DNA of 55,466 nucleotides from Bacteroidales bacterium (GCA_012522795.1 JAAYJT010000005.1:1-55466), one strand, 5' to 3'; counted from the stretch's first letter, positions 18,401 through 27,649 are shown. The notes: generated by a model not told the origin, from the letters alone. Made by a program: numbers and translations.

Positions 18401-18568
18401 TGCATTGGCACCGGGATATGTGGTCAACACAGAGATAAAGGGCGGGTCCATTTCCGGATATAGGTCTACGGGGATGCGTATTAAAGAGTAAATACCCATT
18501 ACCATTAATACCGTAAATATCATTAGGGTTGTGATAGGCTTATTGACAGCGCTTTTATATATGCTCAT
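15449..18568 (-). CDS. RND efflux pump inner-membrane transporter (AcrB/MexF-like)
   Basis: The 1039-residue length, the N-terminus (KPITTLMIFTVLMVMGIYSL) and two sets of six membrane helices with large periplasmic loops identify an HAE/RND family proton-driven exporter. The proton-relay motif SIAIGMVVDDAIVVLENI in helix 4 keeps the paired aspartates near residue 400. The C-terminal half has GIVVKNGIVLVDY. It works as a trimer, with the adaptor and the TolC-like channel encoded just upstream in the same operon. Substrates cannot be told; drugs, bile acids or lipids are usual. Confidence 0.95.
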   Translation of the reverse strand: MSIYKSAVNKPITTLMIFTVLMVMGIYSLIRIPVDLYPEMDPPFISVLTTYPGANAADIETNVTKPLENALHTVDKVKEVVSTTSDNLSVINLEFDWEVNLDEATNDIRDVIDRIYGNLPDGVDRPAIFKFNTNMMPIVFFAVTADESYPGLDKILDEKIINPLNRIDGVGSVGMIGVPRRVIYVEVDPQRLDAYNLTIEQIGNIIASENRNLPSGNIKMGEMDYQLRIQGEFVESSELNDLVVGNFNGKLIYLHDVAMVKDTLKDHSLDEKIGGKPGLRMFVMKQSGANTLRVAKGVRKELAMLEKELPIDIKINLIMDTSDFIKNSINNLSETLMWAFLFVVLVVLFFLGQWRATFIIALTIPVSLIVAFVYLFITGNSINVISLTSLSIAIGMVVDDAIVVLENISHHIERGVNPREAAKYATNEVWLSVIITTLVVVAVFLPLTLVGGMTGVLFKQLGWIVTITITTSTLAAISLTPMLSSRLLRMQNAGKKIRRFSYDKTIRVFLDKVDDIYVSTLKWSLHHKTFVIILTFIVFGISVYLFRFIGTDFMPETDQSRMSISIELQTGTRVEETMKTARKVEEIITERYPEVTLMATSSGADDEGSMFSLFSATGSNIINMMVRMKDIDERDRTVWEIADDLREQINQLPEVVTFNINTSGAGMGMGSNNVDVEIYGYDFNTTNALAMEIQERLKSIEGATDISISRKNDKPELQIIFDREKLSTHGLTTTMVSSMIRNRVSGMVASKFKEEGDEYDISIRFAEEFRSSLTDIENITIRNGMGKMIKLKEIGQVEEYWGPPSIQHKRKERIVVVSAKPNKVSLGDLAKSVNKELEDLELPRGVMIAVGGAYKDQQEAFQDLALLMVISLILVFLVMASQFESFKMPFIIMFSIPFAFTGVILALLITGTTLSVVAALGAVLLIGIVVKNGIVLVDYTNLMRDRGIKLYDAIVVSGRSRLRPVLMTAFTTMLGMLPLALSTGEGSEIWSPMGISVIGGLVFSTIVTMVLIPVMYGIIARSGERDKIMKLRQKFQFLD

Positions 18569-18664
18569 ATCTTATATTGTAATTCCTGGTTTATATTTAA
18601 TAGAATTAAAATCTGTACTTCAGAACCTTGATCTGTCAGTTCTCAATTGATCAGGATAAATACT

Positions 18665-19717
18665 TTATTTTACAACTGTTACCTGCGTTCCATCCTGAAG
18701 CCTTGCCTGTCCGCTAACTATTATATTATCGCCTTCATGTAATCCTTCGGCTATTACTTCCACATTTTCATCGTATCGCTTTCCAATGGTAACACCTATT
18801 CTTCTGGCTATACCATCTTTTTCAACAAACAGGTAACGTTCGTTCGAACCTTGCAGCTTAAGTACTGCAATAGCGGGTACTATCATTGCATCGAACCTGT
18901 CGAGGCTGAATCTTACACGGCTGAACATTCCGGGTCTTAATGATTGGCTACGATTATCAATCGAAATTTCAACATTAAATGTACGGCTTGCAGGATCAAC
19001 CGTAGGATGTATCCTGAAGACTCTTCCGGTAAATTCTTTATCGGGATAAATATCAGTAGTGATTATTACTTCCATTCCGTTTTTCACCAACGGGAAAAAC
19101 TTTTCCGAGACCGGCACAATGGTTTTAAGCATATCAATCTGAGCCAAAGAAACTATAGCAGCCTTACCCACAGTTGGAACTGGAGTTCCTGAGAACATCT
19201 CGCCCGATTCAAAATATTTTCCTGTAATGACCCCGCTGAAAGGTGCCAGTAAACGGGTGTTATCGCGCAAGAATGCAATATTGTTCTTTGCAATTTCTAC
19301 CTGAGCCTCAAGCTGGTCGTATTGTTGCTGGGCTATACTTCCTGCTTTCTGAAGGGTATCAAAGCGTTTCAGGTCGGTTTCTATGGTCCTTAATTGAACC
19401 TCAGCCTGATGCAACTGGGTCCTGTCCATCTGAACAAGTATATCGCCTTTGGAAACTCTTGCACCAACTTCAACATAAATTTTTTCAATTCTTCCGGGAG
19501 TGGCAGGTGTCATGTGAATTTCTTCGTATGCCTGCAGGTTGGCAGTATAGTCCACATCGCGGGCAACTGTCTGATAATCAAGAGGGGCTATTCTTACCGG
19601 CTCAATACGGGCTTGGGTATCAGAAGCTTCCTGATCTTTTTTCTCTGTATTGCAGGCTGAAAAAACAACAGCTACCATCACTGCAATTAAAAATCTTGAC
19701 TTTGACATATATTTCAA
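18665..19717 (-). CDS. RND efflux periplasmic adaptor (membrane fusion) lipoprotein
   Basis: This 350-residue protein has a lipoprotein signal (MKYMSKSRFLIAVMVAVVFSAC, shown in part by VVFSAC) and the adaptor layout: a lipoyl half-motif with GRIEKIYVEVGARVSKGD, a coiled-coil hairpin (about residues 100-150), a second lipoyl half LLAPFSGVITGKYFESGE, then beta-barrel and membrane-proximal domains ending GLHEGDNIIVSGQARLQDG. It bridges the pump and the outer-membrane channel. It lies between the tolC-like gene (114 bases upstream) and the pump (96 bases downstream). Confidence 0.93.
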   Translation of the reverse strand: MKYMSKSRFLIAVMVAVVFSACNTEKKDQEASDTQARIEPVRIAPLDYQTVARDVDYTANLQAYEEIHMTPATPGRIEKIYVEVGARVSKGDILVQMDRTQLHQAEVQLRTIETDLKRFDTLQKAGSIAQQQYDQLEAQVEIAKNNIAFLRDNTRLLAPFSGVITGKYFESGEMFSGTPVPTVGKAAIVSLAQIDMLKTIVPVSEKFFPLVKNGMEVIITTDIYPDKEFTGRVFRIHPTVDPASRTFNVEISIDNRSQSLRPGMFSRVRFSLDRFDAMIVPAIAVLKLQGSNERYLFVEKDGIARRIGVTIGKRYDENVEVIAEGLHEGDNIIVSGQARLQDGTQVTVVK

Positions 19718-19831
19718 TATTATGGTTTCTAAAATTCCGTGTTTTATATTTCTATTCTTAAAATCCTAAAAAATTATGCCGGATATGTACTGCCTGTCAT
19801 TAATTCCACGACATGCAGAAAACCGGGCACA

Positions 19832-21142
19832 TTAATTATTTATCTCTCCATACAGCTTATCCAGTTCCAGCCGCGACCGTAATACCTGAAGCATGGCGGA
19901 TATATGATCGGTTTCAGCTTTCAGATAGTTATTATCGGCATTTATCATATCAAGGCCCGAGATCAGACCCTGTTCATATTTTAGTTTCAGACTTTCATAA
20001 ACTTTTCTTGAGACTTCCACATTGTTTTTCTGATTGTTATATGTATCAATTGCATTGTTCAGGTTGAATCTCAGTTGTTTTTCCTGAATATTAAGCTGAT
20101 CGTTGAGCAAAGCAATATTGTTCTGAATGGTTTGCAGGTCTATCTTAGCCTGTTTGGTTTGAAAATGTCTGACCCCACTCGAAACTATTGGAATATTCAT
20201 CTGTAAGCCAACAATATTTTTTGGCGTCATATCAAAATTAGGCATGATAAGCTTATGAGTATATCGGTAAAAAGCTGCAACATTAGGCAATGCATTAGCA
20301 CGCTTCATGTTTACCATCTTCTCCCCTATCAGTTCCTGATGTTGCAACATCCGGGAATCAATATTCTGACTTGCCACAAACTGTTTTGTAAGGTCATTTT
20401 CAACGCCGGCTTCGGCAAGCAATTCATCAATGGTTTCAGTAAGCTCAATTTCAGTATCAACCGTAACACCCAACTGAAGCCGCAAAAGATTTGTTGCAAG
20501 CTCTAATTGCCGCTCTGACGATGTCAAAGCATTCTGCAGGTTGTTCACCTGTATCCAAAGCTGGTCGAGATCGGTTTTCTCAATAATACCAACATGTTCA
20601 AGAACCGAAGTTTTATCATACAGCTTGTTCAGATTGCCCAGATTTTGCTGTAGGAACCCGTTCAGGTATTCTGATATCAAAACCAGATAATAGGCATCAG
20701 TAACCTGGGCAATAACTTCAATTTCGGTTTTCTGACGTCCCAGCGAACTAAACTGATTGTAAAGTTTGGCAGTTTGCACCCCTACAATGTAGTTTCCGCT
20801 AAAAATCAACTGACTGACATTAAGGTACAGATTACTCTGAGGTTTAATATCAATTTCGGTAGCAGGCATATTCTCATTGAACTGAATGCTCATTTTTGCT
20901 CCAAGCGCATTTGAATAGTCAACTGATGCATTCACCTGAGGCAATCCGTTTAAAATAGCTTCGTTCAAAGCCATTTTCGATTTCTCATAAGCGTAGTTTG
21001 AATTGAGCATTACCTTATTATGTTCAAGAGCGTATTTTCGTGCCGCCTCAAGGTCTAGGGTCAGTTTAGTCTGAGCCGGCAGCATAAGGCTCTCGCACAT
21101 AAACAAAATCATTAAAACAAGATGTTTTATTTTCATATTCAT
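19832..21142 (-). CDS. TolC-family outer membrane efflux channel
   Basis: This 436-residue protein has a signal peptide (MKIKHLVLMILFMCES...LPAQ) and the duplicated OEP pattern: long amphipathic helices with N-A-L repeats and small beta strands, including PQVNASVDYSNALG near residue 63 and NIVGLQMNIPIVSSG near residue 290. It forms the outer-membrane exit duct for the RND pump in this operon. The gene starts 3 bases after the tetR stop, so the regulator and the channel are translated from the same message. Confidence 0.92.
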   Translation of the reverse strand: MNMKIKHLVLMILFMCESLMLPAQTKLTLDLEAARKYALEHNKVMLNSNYAYEKSKMALNEAILNGLPQVNASVDYSNALGAKMSIQFNENMPATEIDIKPQSNLYLNVSQLIFSGNYIVGVQTAKLYNQFSSLGRQKTEIEVIAQVTDAYYLVLISEYLNGFLQQNLGNLNKLYDKTSVLEHVGIIEKTDLDQLWIQVNNLQNALTSSERQLELATNLLRLQLGVTVDTEIELTETIDELLAEAGVENDLTKQFVASQNIDSRMLQHQELIGEKMVNMKRANALPNVAAFYRYTHKLIMPNFDMTPKNIVGLQMNIPIVSSGVRHFQTKQAKIDLQTIQNNIALLNDQLNIQEKQLRFNLNNAIDTYNNQKNNVEVSRKVYESLKLKYEQGLISGLDMINADNNYLKAETDHISAMLQVLRSRLELDKLYGEINN

Positions 21143-21145
21143 TAA

Positions 21146-21766
21146 TTAATTATAATCTGACGACTCGTTAAAATATTTATCCATAAGTTTAAGACCCTTC
21201 ATCGTACAAATCCCCCTGAGATATGGTATGAATATACTGCAGGCGATCTCTCTGTCAGTAGGTTTAAGGTGACGTACCCGCTCACTTGTATGTATCATAG
21301 AGATGATCTCATGAATGAAATTATCAACCAGATCAATTCTTAGGTCTTTACGAAATATCTCCTCCTTTAATCCTTTTTCAAGCAAGGTGTAAGAAGCCGA
21401 AAACTGTTTAAGCCCGTCCTTGCCAGAATAAAATGTTGCCTGTACAATGGGGAAATATTTTTTAATATCTTCCACAAAAACTTTTGGAAATTCCCTACGA
21501 TGAATCTCTTCCCGCATTGTTATCTGATAAATTGCCTCAACAACATTTTCAGTGCTTTCAATTATTTTAACCAGCTCCTTGTTGTGCTCAATTATCATGT
21601 AGCGTATGCTTTCAATTACCAGCTCTTCCTTATCCCTGAAGTGTTCATAAATCGTTCGTTTCGACATTCCAAGTGATGCCGATAATGCATCCATCGTAAC
21701 ATTGCGTACTCCAAGACTCATGAGCATTTCGCTGGCTTTAGCCAATATCCTTTCTCTTGTTTCCAT
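21146..21766 (-). CDS. TetR/AcrR-family transcriptional regulator
   Basis: I place the start at the ATG at 21766 (METRERILAKASEMLM). An ATG at 21787 would begin inside the predicted -7 box and upstream of the likely transcription start. The N-terminal helix-turn-helix is clear: NVTMDALSASLGMSKRTIYEHFRDKEEL, shown by the DALSASLGMSKRTIYEHF core. The C-terminal ligand-binding domain is unlike better-known members. Being first in the efflux operon, with an inverted repeat over the promoter, it most likely represses its own operon until an inducer binds. Confidence 0.9.
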   Translation of the reverse strand: METRERILAKASEMLMSLGVRNVTMDALSASLGMSKRTIYEHFRDKEELVIESIRYMIIEHNKELVKIIESTENVVEAIYQITMREEIHRREFPKVFVEDIKKYFPIVQATFYSGKDGLKQFSASYTLLEKGLKEEIFRKDLRIDLVDNFIHEIISMIHTSERVRHLKPTDREIACSIFIPYLRGICTMKGLKLMDKYFNESSDYN

Positions 21767-21783
21767 AATATTATTTTCTGGCT

Positions 21784-21820
21784 GCAAAACTATAAAACTT
21801 TTTTGGTTTAAAAGTTTTGC
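21784..21820 (-). promoter_or_regulatory. Operator-like inverted repeats over the efflux operon promoter
   Basis: GCAAAACT (21784-21791) mirrors AGTTTTGC (21813-21820), and inside it AAAACTTTT (21794-21802) mirrors AAAAGTTTT (21810-21818). On the minus strand TAGTTTTG (21785-21792) fits the -7 consensus, so the repeat overlaps the promoter. This is the expected layout for self-repression by the TetR protein. Confidence 0.6.
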
Positions 21821-21897
21821 AAAAAAAAGAAATTAAAAAGACAATTCTGTTTTATTCCTTTAAACCATTGGGTGTTGAATTGATAATCAAATTATTA

Positions 21898-21905
21898 TAT
21901 ATTTG
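21898..21905 (+). promoter_or_regulatory. -7 box TATATTTG
   Basis: TATATTTG lies 141 bases before the DUF3784-like gene. GTTG at 21874-21877 sits 20 bases upstream as a weak -33. Confidence 0.45.
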
Positions 21906-22045
21906 TCAAGATTTATTTCAAGCCAGAAAGTCTTAGATAAACACTTCGAAATTTAAGAATAATTAAGAATTTTACAAAAACTGTAGTTTCTATGCTCTTA
22001 ATCAAAATAAATGAATTATAAATAATTATAATACACTGACAAACA

Positions 22046-22759
22046 ATGGATATAAGTATTTTAATAGTTGGATTTTCAATGATTGGAGTAGGTTTTTTGG
22101 TAAAATATGCTCCTTACCTGATTGCAGGATACAATACCATGTTTAAGGATAAAAAGAAAAATGTTGACATTAAAGGATTGGCAACTTTTATACGTAATGG
22201 ACTGATTGCTATGGGCTTAGCAATTATCACAGGGTACTATTTGTTCAAATGGCTGGGTTTCATATCCATTGCCAATTCAATGATACCGCTAATTACTTTG
22301 ATCGGAATACCTGTTTTATTGATAAGATCACAAAAATTTGATCATAATAAAGAAAAGAAATCAAAATTCATTTTTATAAGTCTGGGATTGGTTACATTGT
22401 TTGTGGTCGGATTAATATCTTATACTTTCATTACCTCAAAGGTAAGTTATGATAATGATGTAGTTAAGTTTTCAGGAATGTATGGATTCAAAGTTAAAAT
22501 CAGCGAGATTGAAACCATTGAACTTACTGATGAATTACCTCCGATTCGGATGCGGGTAAACGGGTTTAGTATTGGTTCGGTAAACAAAGGATTCTTCAAC
22601 GTTGATAATTATGGAAGGACACGGCTTATTCTGCATTCAGCCAATCCGCCTTTTCTGATACTCAAAAAAACCAATGGTGAAAAAGTTATTATTAATTTCA
22701 CTGACAGAACAAATACAGAAAACACATACAATAGGCTCAACAAACTGTTAAACAATTAA
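22046..22759 (+). CDS. Membrane protein with DUF3784-like N-terminus and PH-like C-terminus
   Basis: The 237-residue protein has about four hydrophobic helices in the first 135 residues, with YLIAGYNTM followed by a lysine-rich loop, the hallmark of DUF3784. After a fifth-helix region near residue 120 comes a soluble domain of about 95 residues (VVKFSGMYGFKVKISEIETIEL ... GEKVIINFTDR) that reads like a bacterial PH domain. It is a likely inner-membrane protein of unknown function. It is separated by about 100 bases from the following esterase, and the two may not be linked. Confidence 0.65.
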   Translation: MDISILIVGFSMIGVGFLVKYAPYLIAGYNTMFKDKKKNVDIKGLATFIRNGLIAMGLAIITGYYLFKWLGFISIANSMIPLITLIGIPVLLIRSQKFDHNKEKKSKFIFISLGLVTLFVVGLISYTFITSKVSYDNDVVKFSGMYGFKVKISEIETIELTDELPPIRMRVNGFSIGSVNKGFFNVDNYGRTRLILHSANPPFLILKKTNGEKVIINFTDRTNTENTYNRLNKLLNN

Positions 22760-22855
22760 TTATGAGTTTTATTTTTTACTGAGCAACAGAATCTCAAATC
22801 ATTAACTAAGTGTAAAACAAACTGAAGTTGTCTTTCTTAAACATACATCATTCCA

Positions 22856-24505
22856 ATGAAAACCATGGATCAAGCTCAGGCATTCAATTTCAAACAATCG
22901 TTATATCCTGAAAAGAACAGGATTTTTATTTTGCTACTGTCATTACTGTTTATTTTATCTGCCTGTAAAGTCAGATTACCTTCTGAAGAGATAGCTGAAA
23001 ATATTTGGTATATAAACAATGAACTTAACATTGCCCTTAAATTTGATTCATTCAGCAAAGGGCAATACATCTCCACACAAAAAGCTATTGCTGAGGAACA
23101 ATCATTTACAAAAAAACAATCGGGTAAGAAAGTGGTGTTTAAATTCAAAGATCTGCCTCAGATCCGCGGGAAGATCACAACATTATATGGTAAATTTTAT
23201 ATTCAAACAAAAGATCAGATTTTTGAATTCCGTCAATACTCTACAAAAGCTTTTCCAAAACCACCCTACCGTTACAAAAACATATTGTTTTCGGAGCATG
23301 AGATTAATGAAGTGGAATATGGCAGGGCTTCAGGTTATTATTCTTCAAAACCAATTGAGAAACGAGAGAATAAAAACTATACTCAGGTTATTTTCAATGT
23401 TGCCGAAGGTATAACCACCAATATTTCAAAAAAAATAATACCACTATCAATGGATATCTATGAGCCAAAGGATGATACTGTACTAAATAGACCATTGATA
23501 GTTCTGTTACATGCCGGTGCTTTTATTGCTGGTGATAAACGCGATGAACTGGTTTCAAAGCTTGCTATGGAATATGCCCAAAGGGGCTTTGTAGTGGCAT
23601 CGGTGAATTACAGGCTTGGATATATATTCCTGCCGGGAATGTATTCAAATCTTGAACGTGCTATATATAGCGCTGTTCAGGATGTTCGTGCAGCACTGCG
23701 ATATCTTTCCCATAACCAAGACACGTACAGAATTGACCCTGATATGATATTTATTGGTGGAAACAGTGCTGGTGGATTTCTGTCGTTATACACAGCATTT
23801 ATGGATGATACCGAGATCTGGCCGAGTGTTGCAGGAAGTACCATACGTATGCAATCTGATCTGGGCTGCCTTGATTGCTCAACTAACGATCTTACAGGCC
23901 CTTTTAAAATCATGGGCGCAATCAATATGTGGGGTGCCATTGACGATCTGGCTATTATAAAACCTCAGGATCAAATTCCTGTTTTGTCCATTCATGGCGA
24001 TCATGACCAGGTGGTAGCCTATGGATATGATTTCCCGTTTGCAAATGTCAGCACCAGGGTTTCTTCATTTTTCTCAAAGAAAATGTACGGATCAGCAAGC
24101 ATCGATGAATATGCCGAATCAATCGGTATGAATCATTCACTTTTTACATTCAAAGGACTTGAGCATGAGCCGCATTTTGACGAAAATAATCAACTGATTG
24201 ACGAAAATTATGAGATTATCAAAAACCTGATCTTAAATTTCATTAATGAACAGTTTATACCACCAACCAAGATTGTTCACGGACCACAGTACCTCTCCCG
24301 GTATGATCTGGCTGCTGAATATTGGATTGAACAAGAACAATACAAAGAACATTATTTTTCATGCGAAAACTGTCTTATACTAAGCCAGACTCCTAACTCT
24401 GCAAAGATCGTATGGATTGCCGGCAGTGATAAACATCAGTTATTTATTGCAGGCATAGGCAAATATGGGCAGGTTTATATTGATACTTTAAACGTAAGGT
24501 TTTAA
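22856..24505 (+). CDS. Lipoprotein alpha/beta-hydrolase (carboxylesterase-like)
   Basis: A hydrophobic segment near residues 22-37 ends in a lipobox (ILSAC), preceded by a longer than usual n-region. After a domain of about 150 residues with no recognised family, an esterase domain begins near residue 200. It has an oxyanion-type HAGAFIAGDKRD, nucleophile GGNSAGG with Ser304, an acid residue in SIHGDHDQVV, and a histidine in FKGLEHEPH. The triad is complete. The C-terminal 80 residues are again of unknown type. It is likely an outer-surface or periplasmic esterase acting on acylated sugars or similar esters; the substrate is unknown. Confidence 0.82.
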   Translation: MKTMDQAQAFNFKQSLYPEKNRIFILLLSLLFILSACKVRLPSEEIAENIWYINNELNIALKFDSFSKGQYISTQKAIAEEQSFTKKQSGKKVVFKFKDLPQIRGKITTLYGKFYIQTKDQIFEFRQYSTKAFPKPPYRYKNILFSEHEINEVEYGRASGYYSSKPIEKRENKNYTQVIFNVAEGITTNISKKIIPLSMDIYEPKDDTVLNRPLIVLLHAGAFIAGDKRDELVSKLAMEYAQRGFVVASVNYRLGYIFLPGMYSNLERAIYSAVQDVRAALRYLSHNQDTYRIDPDMIFIGGNSAGGFLSLYTAFMDDTEIWPSVAGSTIRMQSDLGCLDCSTNDLTGPFKIMGAINMWGAIDDLAIIKPQDQIPVLSIHGDHDQVVAYGYDFPFANVSTRVSSFFSKKMYGSASIDEYAESIGMNHSLFTFKGLEHEPHFDENNQLIDENYEIIKNLILNFINEQFIPPTKIVHGPQYLSRYDLAAEYWIEQEQYKEHYFSCENCLILSQTPNSAKIVWIAGSDKHQLFIAGIGKYGQVYIDTLNVRF

Positions 24506-24674
24506 CTTTGCCCTGAGTAAAATACAAACCCGGATGACGCATTGGTTTTCTAAATAAGAACATGGTTCGTTAAAAGTTATTAAAAAAATTAAAACAAATT
24601 GAACGTATTAAAATTTTCCGGAACTCAGTTATAAAGCACTAAAATCAAATTATTACCAAATAATCTAATCCACC

Positions 24675-25499
24675 ATGAGAACAAATATTTCAGGCTTTCT
24701 TTTCATAATGCTTGCTGCAGGAATGATTTTTATAAGTGGATGTAAAAAAGATGATCCTCCTTTTGATCCTCCAACCATGAAAAACATCAGCATTTCGGCT
24801 GATAACCAACTAATTACTGTTACCTTCAGCGAAGGCGTTTACAGCAAAAACGACATGAGCGGCAGTCTTAAAGGTGAATCCTTTGAGGTGATCATTTCAG
24901 GAGGTGTTGCAAGTTATGGTGGGCATTATTTTGTTGAACACACTGAAGGCTCAGATGAGGCTATCATTAAACTAATCCTTAACGGAGTTGCCACAGGTAA
25001 GGAAAGTATTACCATTAAACCCAAAACCGCTTCAAGTATTTACAATGCTGATGGTGTAGCCATGGAAACATCGCAATCGCTTTCAAGTGGTTTGTTTGAT
25101 ACTGGAATACTCGGGAAATGGTATTCAACAGGTTCAAATATAGCGCCGGCAATACAAGCCACCGGAGTTGATTCGGTTTTCGCGGAATTCAAAGCCAATA
25201 AAACTTATATCATTGAAACGTTTTCAGCAAAACAACTAAAAACCACCCATAAAGGTACTTTTAACCAGGCAAGATCAAAAACCGGAGAAATATGGGACCT
25301 TGCCTTAAGCCAGAATTCTCCGGCTGCAGCTACTCATGAAGGTATTTTTGAGATAACTTCAGGTCAGACCACTACAATGATCTATGAAATAGTACAGGTT
25401 CCTGACCTTGTGCCTCCAACTGCGGAGGCAGGATTTGGAAGCACCGCCGGTGGCGCTCACGGAGCTGCTTATGTTCAAAACTTTGTCAGAGTAAACTGA
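24675..25499 (+). CDS. Hypothetical surface lipoprotein, 274 aa
   Basis: The signal peptide ends in a lipobox (IFISGC, Cys near residue 23), followed by KKDDPPFDPPT, a linker typical of exported Bacteroidota lipoproteins. The first part of the mature protein (ITVTFSEGVYSKNDMSG) looks like an Ig-like domain with a calcium-binding flavour. The second half (LGKWYSTGS, then TYIIETF and GTFNQARS) resembles a lipocalin-like barrel. The function is unknown. It is followed at once by the repeat region upstream of glyA. Confidence 0.65.
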   Translation: MRTNISGFLFIMLAAGMIFISGCKKDDPPFDPPTMKNISISADNQLITVTFSEGVYSKNDMSGSLKGESFEVIISGGVASYGGHYFVEHTEGSDEAIIKLILNGVATGKESITIKPKTASSIYNADGVAMETSQSLSSGLFDTGILGKWYSTGSNIAPAIQATGVDSVFAEFKANKTYIIETFSAKQLKTTHKGTFNQARSKTGEIWDLALSQNSPAAATHEGIFEITSGQTTTMIYEIVQVPDLVPPTAEAGFGSTAGGAHGAAYVQNFVRVN

Positions 25500-25540
25500 T
25501 TGATTTCTCAATAACGGATATAATTTCCTTTAACAGTTTT

Positions 25541-25835
25541 TTATACGATTTGTATTTACAATCGCCAATGCCGATGGTTTAAATATATAGAACAATCGGG
25601 CAGAGCTATTATACGAATTGTATTTACAATCGTTAATGCCGGTGGTTAAAACATTAAGAACAATTGAGCGGAGCGATAATTGGTCTGTTATATTTTGCCA
25701 TCCGGTATAATTAGTCTGTTATATTTTGCCATCCGGTATAATTAGTCTGTTATATTTTGCCATCCGGTATAATTGGTCTGTTATATTTTACCAACCGGTA
25801 AAATTAGTATATTATATTTTTCCAATCGGTATAAA
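25541..25835 (+). repeat. Composite repeat, locus 1: two 68-70 bp heads plus five 31-bp units
   Basis: Head 1 is 25541-25608 and head 2 is 25609-25678; each starts TTATACGA(A/T)TTGTATTTACAATCG, a near-palindrome, and ends near GAGC(G)GAGC. After head 2 come five tandem units with a period of exactly 31 bases, at 25681, 25712, 25743, 25774 and 25805. The consensus begins T(A/G)GTCTGTTATATTTTGCC and ends with CCGGTATAAT; each unit has an inner TTATA/TATAA inverted pair. The last copy is the most diverged. No reading frame of note overlaps it. The intervening spacer 25836-25983 before glyA is plain AT-rich DNA. Confidence 0.9.
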
Positions 25836-25983
25836 TAATAATTTTAGAATACTGTATAAAACTAAAATCCGTTTATACTTGTTTGATTTATGAACATTAG
25901 GTGGGGAGTTTTTTAAAACTAAATCTTCCATAAATGTAACTCTTTGAATTCCATATCATAGCAAATATTAAATTTCAATAATC

Positions 25984-27261
25984 ATGAAAAAAGACAAACA
26001 AACTTTCGATTTGATTGAGCAGGAATACGATCGGCAAATGCATGGACTTGAATTAATTGCATCTGAAAATTTTGTAAGCAGTCAGGTTTTGAAAGCAATG
26101 GGATCGGTTCTGACAAATAAATATGCCGAAGGTTATCCGGGTCGCAGATATTATGGAGGCTGTATGATAGTTGATGAAGTTGAACTATTGGCAATTGATC
26201 GCGCAAAAGCATTGTTTGGTGCAGAATGGGTCAATGTTCAACCTCATTCCGGTGCTCAGGCAAATATGGCAATATTAATGACTGTTCTCAAACCGGGCGA
26301 TACATTCCTTGGACTTGAATTGTCGCATGGCGGACATCTTACCCACGGATCACCGGTCAATTCTTCAGGAATCATATACAATCCTGTTGCTTACATGGTT
26401 AAGCGCGATACCGGCACAATTGATTACAATCAAATGGAAAAAATAGCTATGCAGCAGAAACCAAAACTGATCATTGCCGGTGCATCAGCTTACAGCCGTG
26501 ACTGGGATTATAAACGTATGCGTGATATTGCTGACCAGATCGGAGCTATTCTCATGGCTGATATAGCCCATCCTGCAGGTCTTATTGCCAAAGGTTTGCT
26601 TAACGATCCTCTCATTCATTGCCATGTCGTAACCACTACCACTCATAAAACATTGCGCGGACCTCGTGGCGGAATGATAATGATGGGTAAGGATTTTGAA
26701 AATCCCTGGGGTCTAAAAACTCCCAAAGGTGAGTTGAAAAAGATGTCGGCTTTACTCGATTCTGCTGTTTTCCCGGGTGTTCAGGGTGGACCACATGAGC
26801 ACACAATTGCGGCTAAGGCTGTTGCATATCATGAAGCTCTCAGCGATGATTTTATGGAATATGCAATACAGATAAAGAAAAATGCAAAGGCAATGACAAA
26901 AGCATTCATTAACAGGGGTTATCATGTGGTTTCAGAAGACACCGACAATCATCTTATGCTCATTGACCTGCGTTCCAAATTTCCGAATATTACCGGAAAA
27001 CTTGTGGAAAACACTCTTGAACAAGCCAGCATTACCATAAATAAGAATATGGTTCCTTTTGATAGCCGCTCACCATTTCAAACTTCTGGAATACGTCTTG
27101 GAACACCTGCTATAACTACCCGCGGATTAAAAGAAAATCATATGGAAGCAATAGTGGATATGATTGACGAGATCATTTCAAATATCGAAAATGAAACTGT
27201 AATTGCTGCCGTTCGAAAAAGAGTAAATACCATGATGGAAGAATTTCCGCTTTTTGTATAA
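25984..27261 (+). CDS. glyA: Serine hydroxymethyltransferase
   Basis: The 425-residue protein is a type I-fold PLP enzyme with SHMT hallmarks: ASENFVS near residue 22, [20 protein letters not shown], and the PLP lysine K222 in [13 protein letters not shown]. It interconverts serine and glycine with tetrahydrofolate and supplies one-carbon units. The ATG at 25984 gives the normal length. Copies of the composite repeat lie both upstream and downstream in the same orientation. The gene is monocistronic as far as seen. Confidence 0.97.
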   Translation: MKKDKQTFDLIEQEYDRQMHGLELIASENFVSSQVLKAMGSVLTNKYAEGYPGRRYYGGCMIVDEVELLAIDRAKALFGAEWVNVQPHSGAQANMAILMTVLKPGDTFLGLELSHGGHLTHGSPVNSSGIIYNPVAYMVKRDTGTIDYNQMEKIAMQQKPKLIIAGASAYSRDWDYKRMRDIADQIGAILMADIAHPAGLIAKGLLNDPLIHCHVVTTTTHKTLRGPRGGMIMMGKDFENPWGLKTPKGELKKMSALLDSAVFPGVQGGPHEHTIAAKAVAYHEALSDDFMEYAIQIKKNAKAMTKAFINRGYHVVSEDTDNHLMLIDLRSKFPNITGKLVENTLEQASITINKNMVPFDSRSPFQTSGIRLGTPAITTRGLKENHMEAIVDMIDEIISNIENETVIAAVRKRVNTMMEEFPLFV

Positions 27262-27316
27262 AATCCTTAACCAGGCTATAAAAATTGATCTCAAAGGAGA
27301 ATTTAGAAAAAAGAAA

Positions 27317-27480
27317 TTATACGAATTGTATTTACAATCGTTAATGCCGGTGGTTAAAATATTCAGAACAATTGAGCGGAGCGATAATTGGTCTGTTATA
27401 TTTTGCCATCCGGTATAATTAGTCTGTTATATTTTGCCATCCGGTAAAATTCTTCTATTATATTTTTCCAATCAGTATAA
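27317..27480 (+). repeat. Composite repeat, locus 2: one head plus three 31-bp units
   Basis: The head 27317-27386 matches head 2 of locus 1 at all but about two positions. Units start at 27389, 27420 and 27451, again with a 31-base period; the last is diverged. It is a direct repeat of locus 1 across glyA. Confidence 0.9.
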
Positions 27481-27649
27481 AACATCCATTTAATATTTTC
27501 AGGACAGATGTTGGTATCCGCTTTCAGGCTTTTCTTTATCGTTTTCGACTATTGCTCTATATTGTAGGCAGTAATTTTTATAGAGGCTACAAAATAAATC
27601 ATTGCCTAAATAAGCGCTGACAAGGATTATTTTCAAATGGCTAAAACAC

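Noticed and set aside
25681-25835. CRISPR array
   Set aside because: The 31-base units abut each other with no spacers between them, and no cas genes are present.
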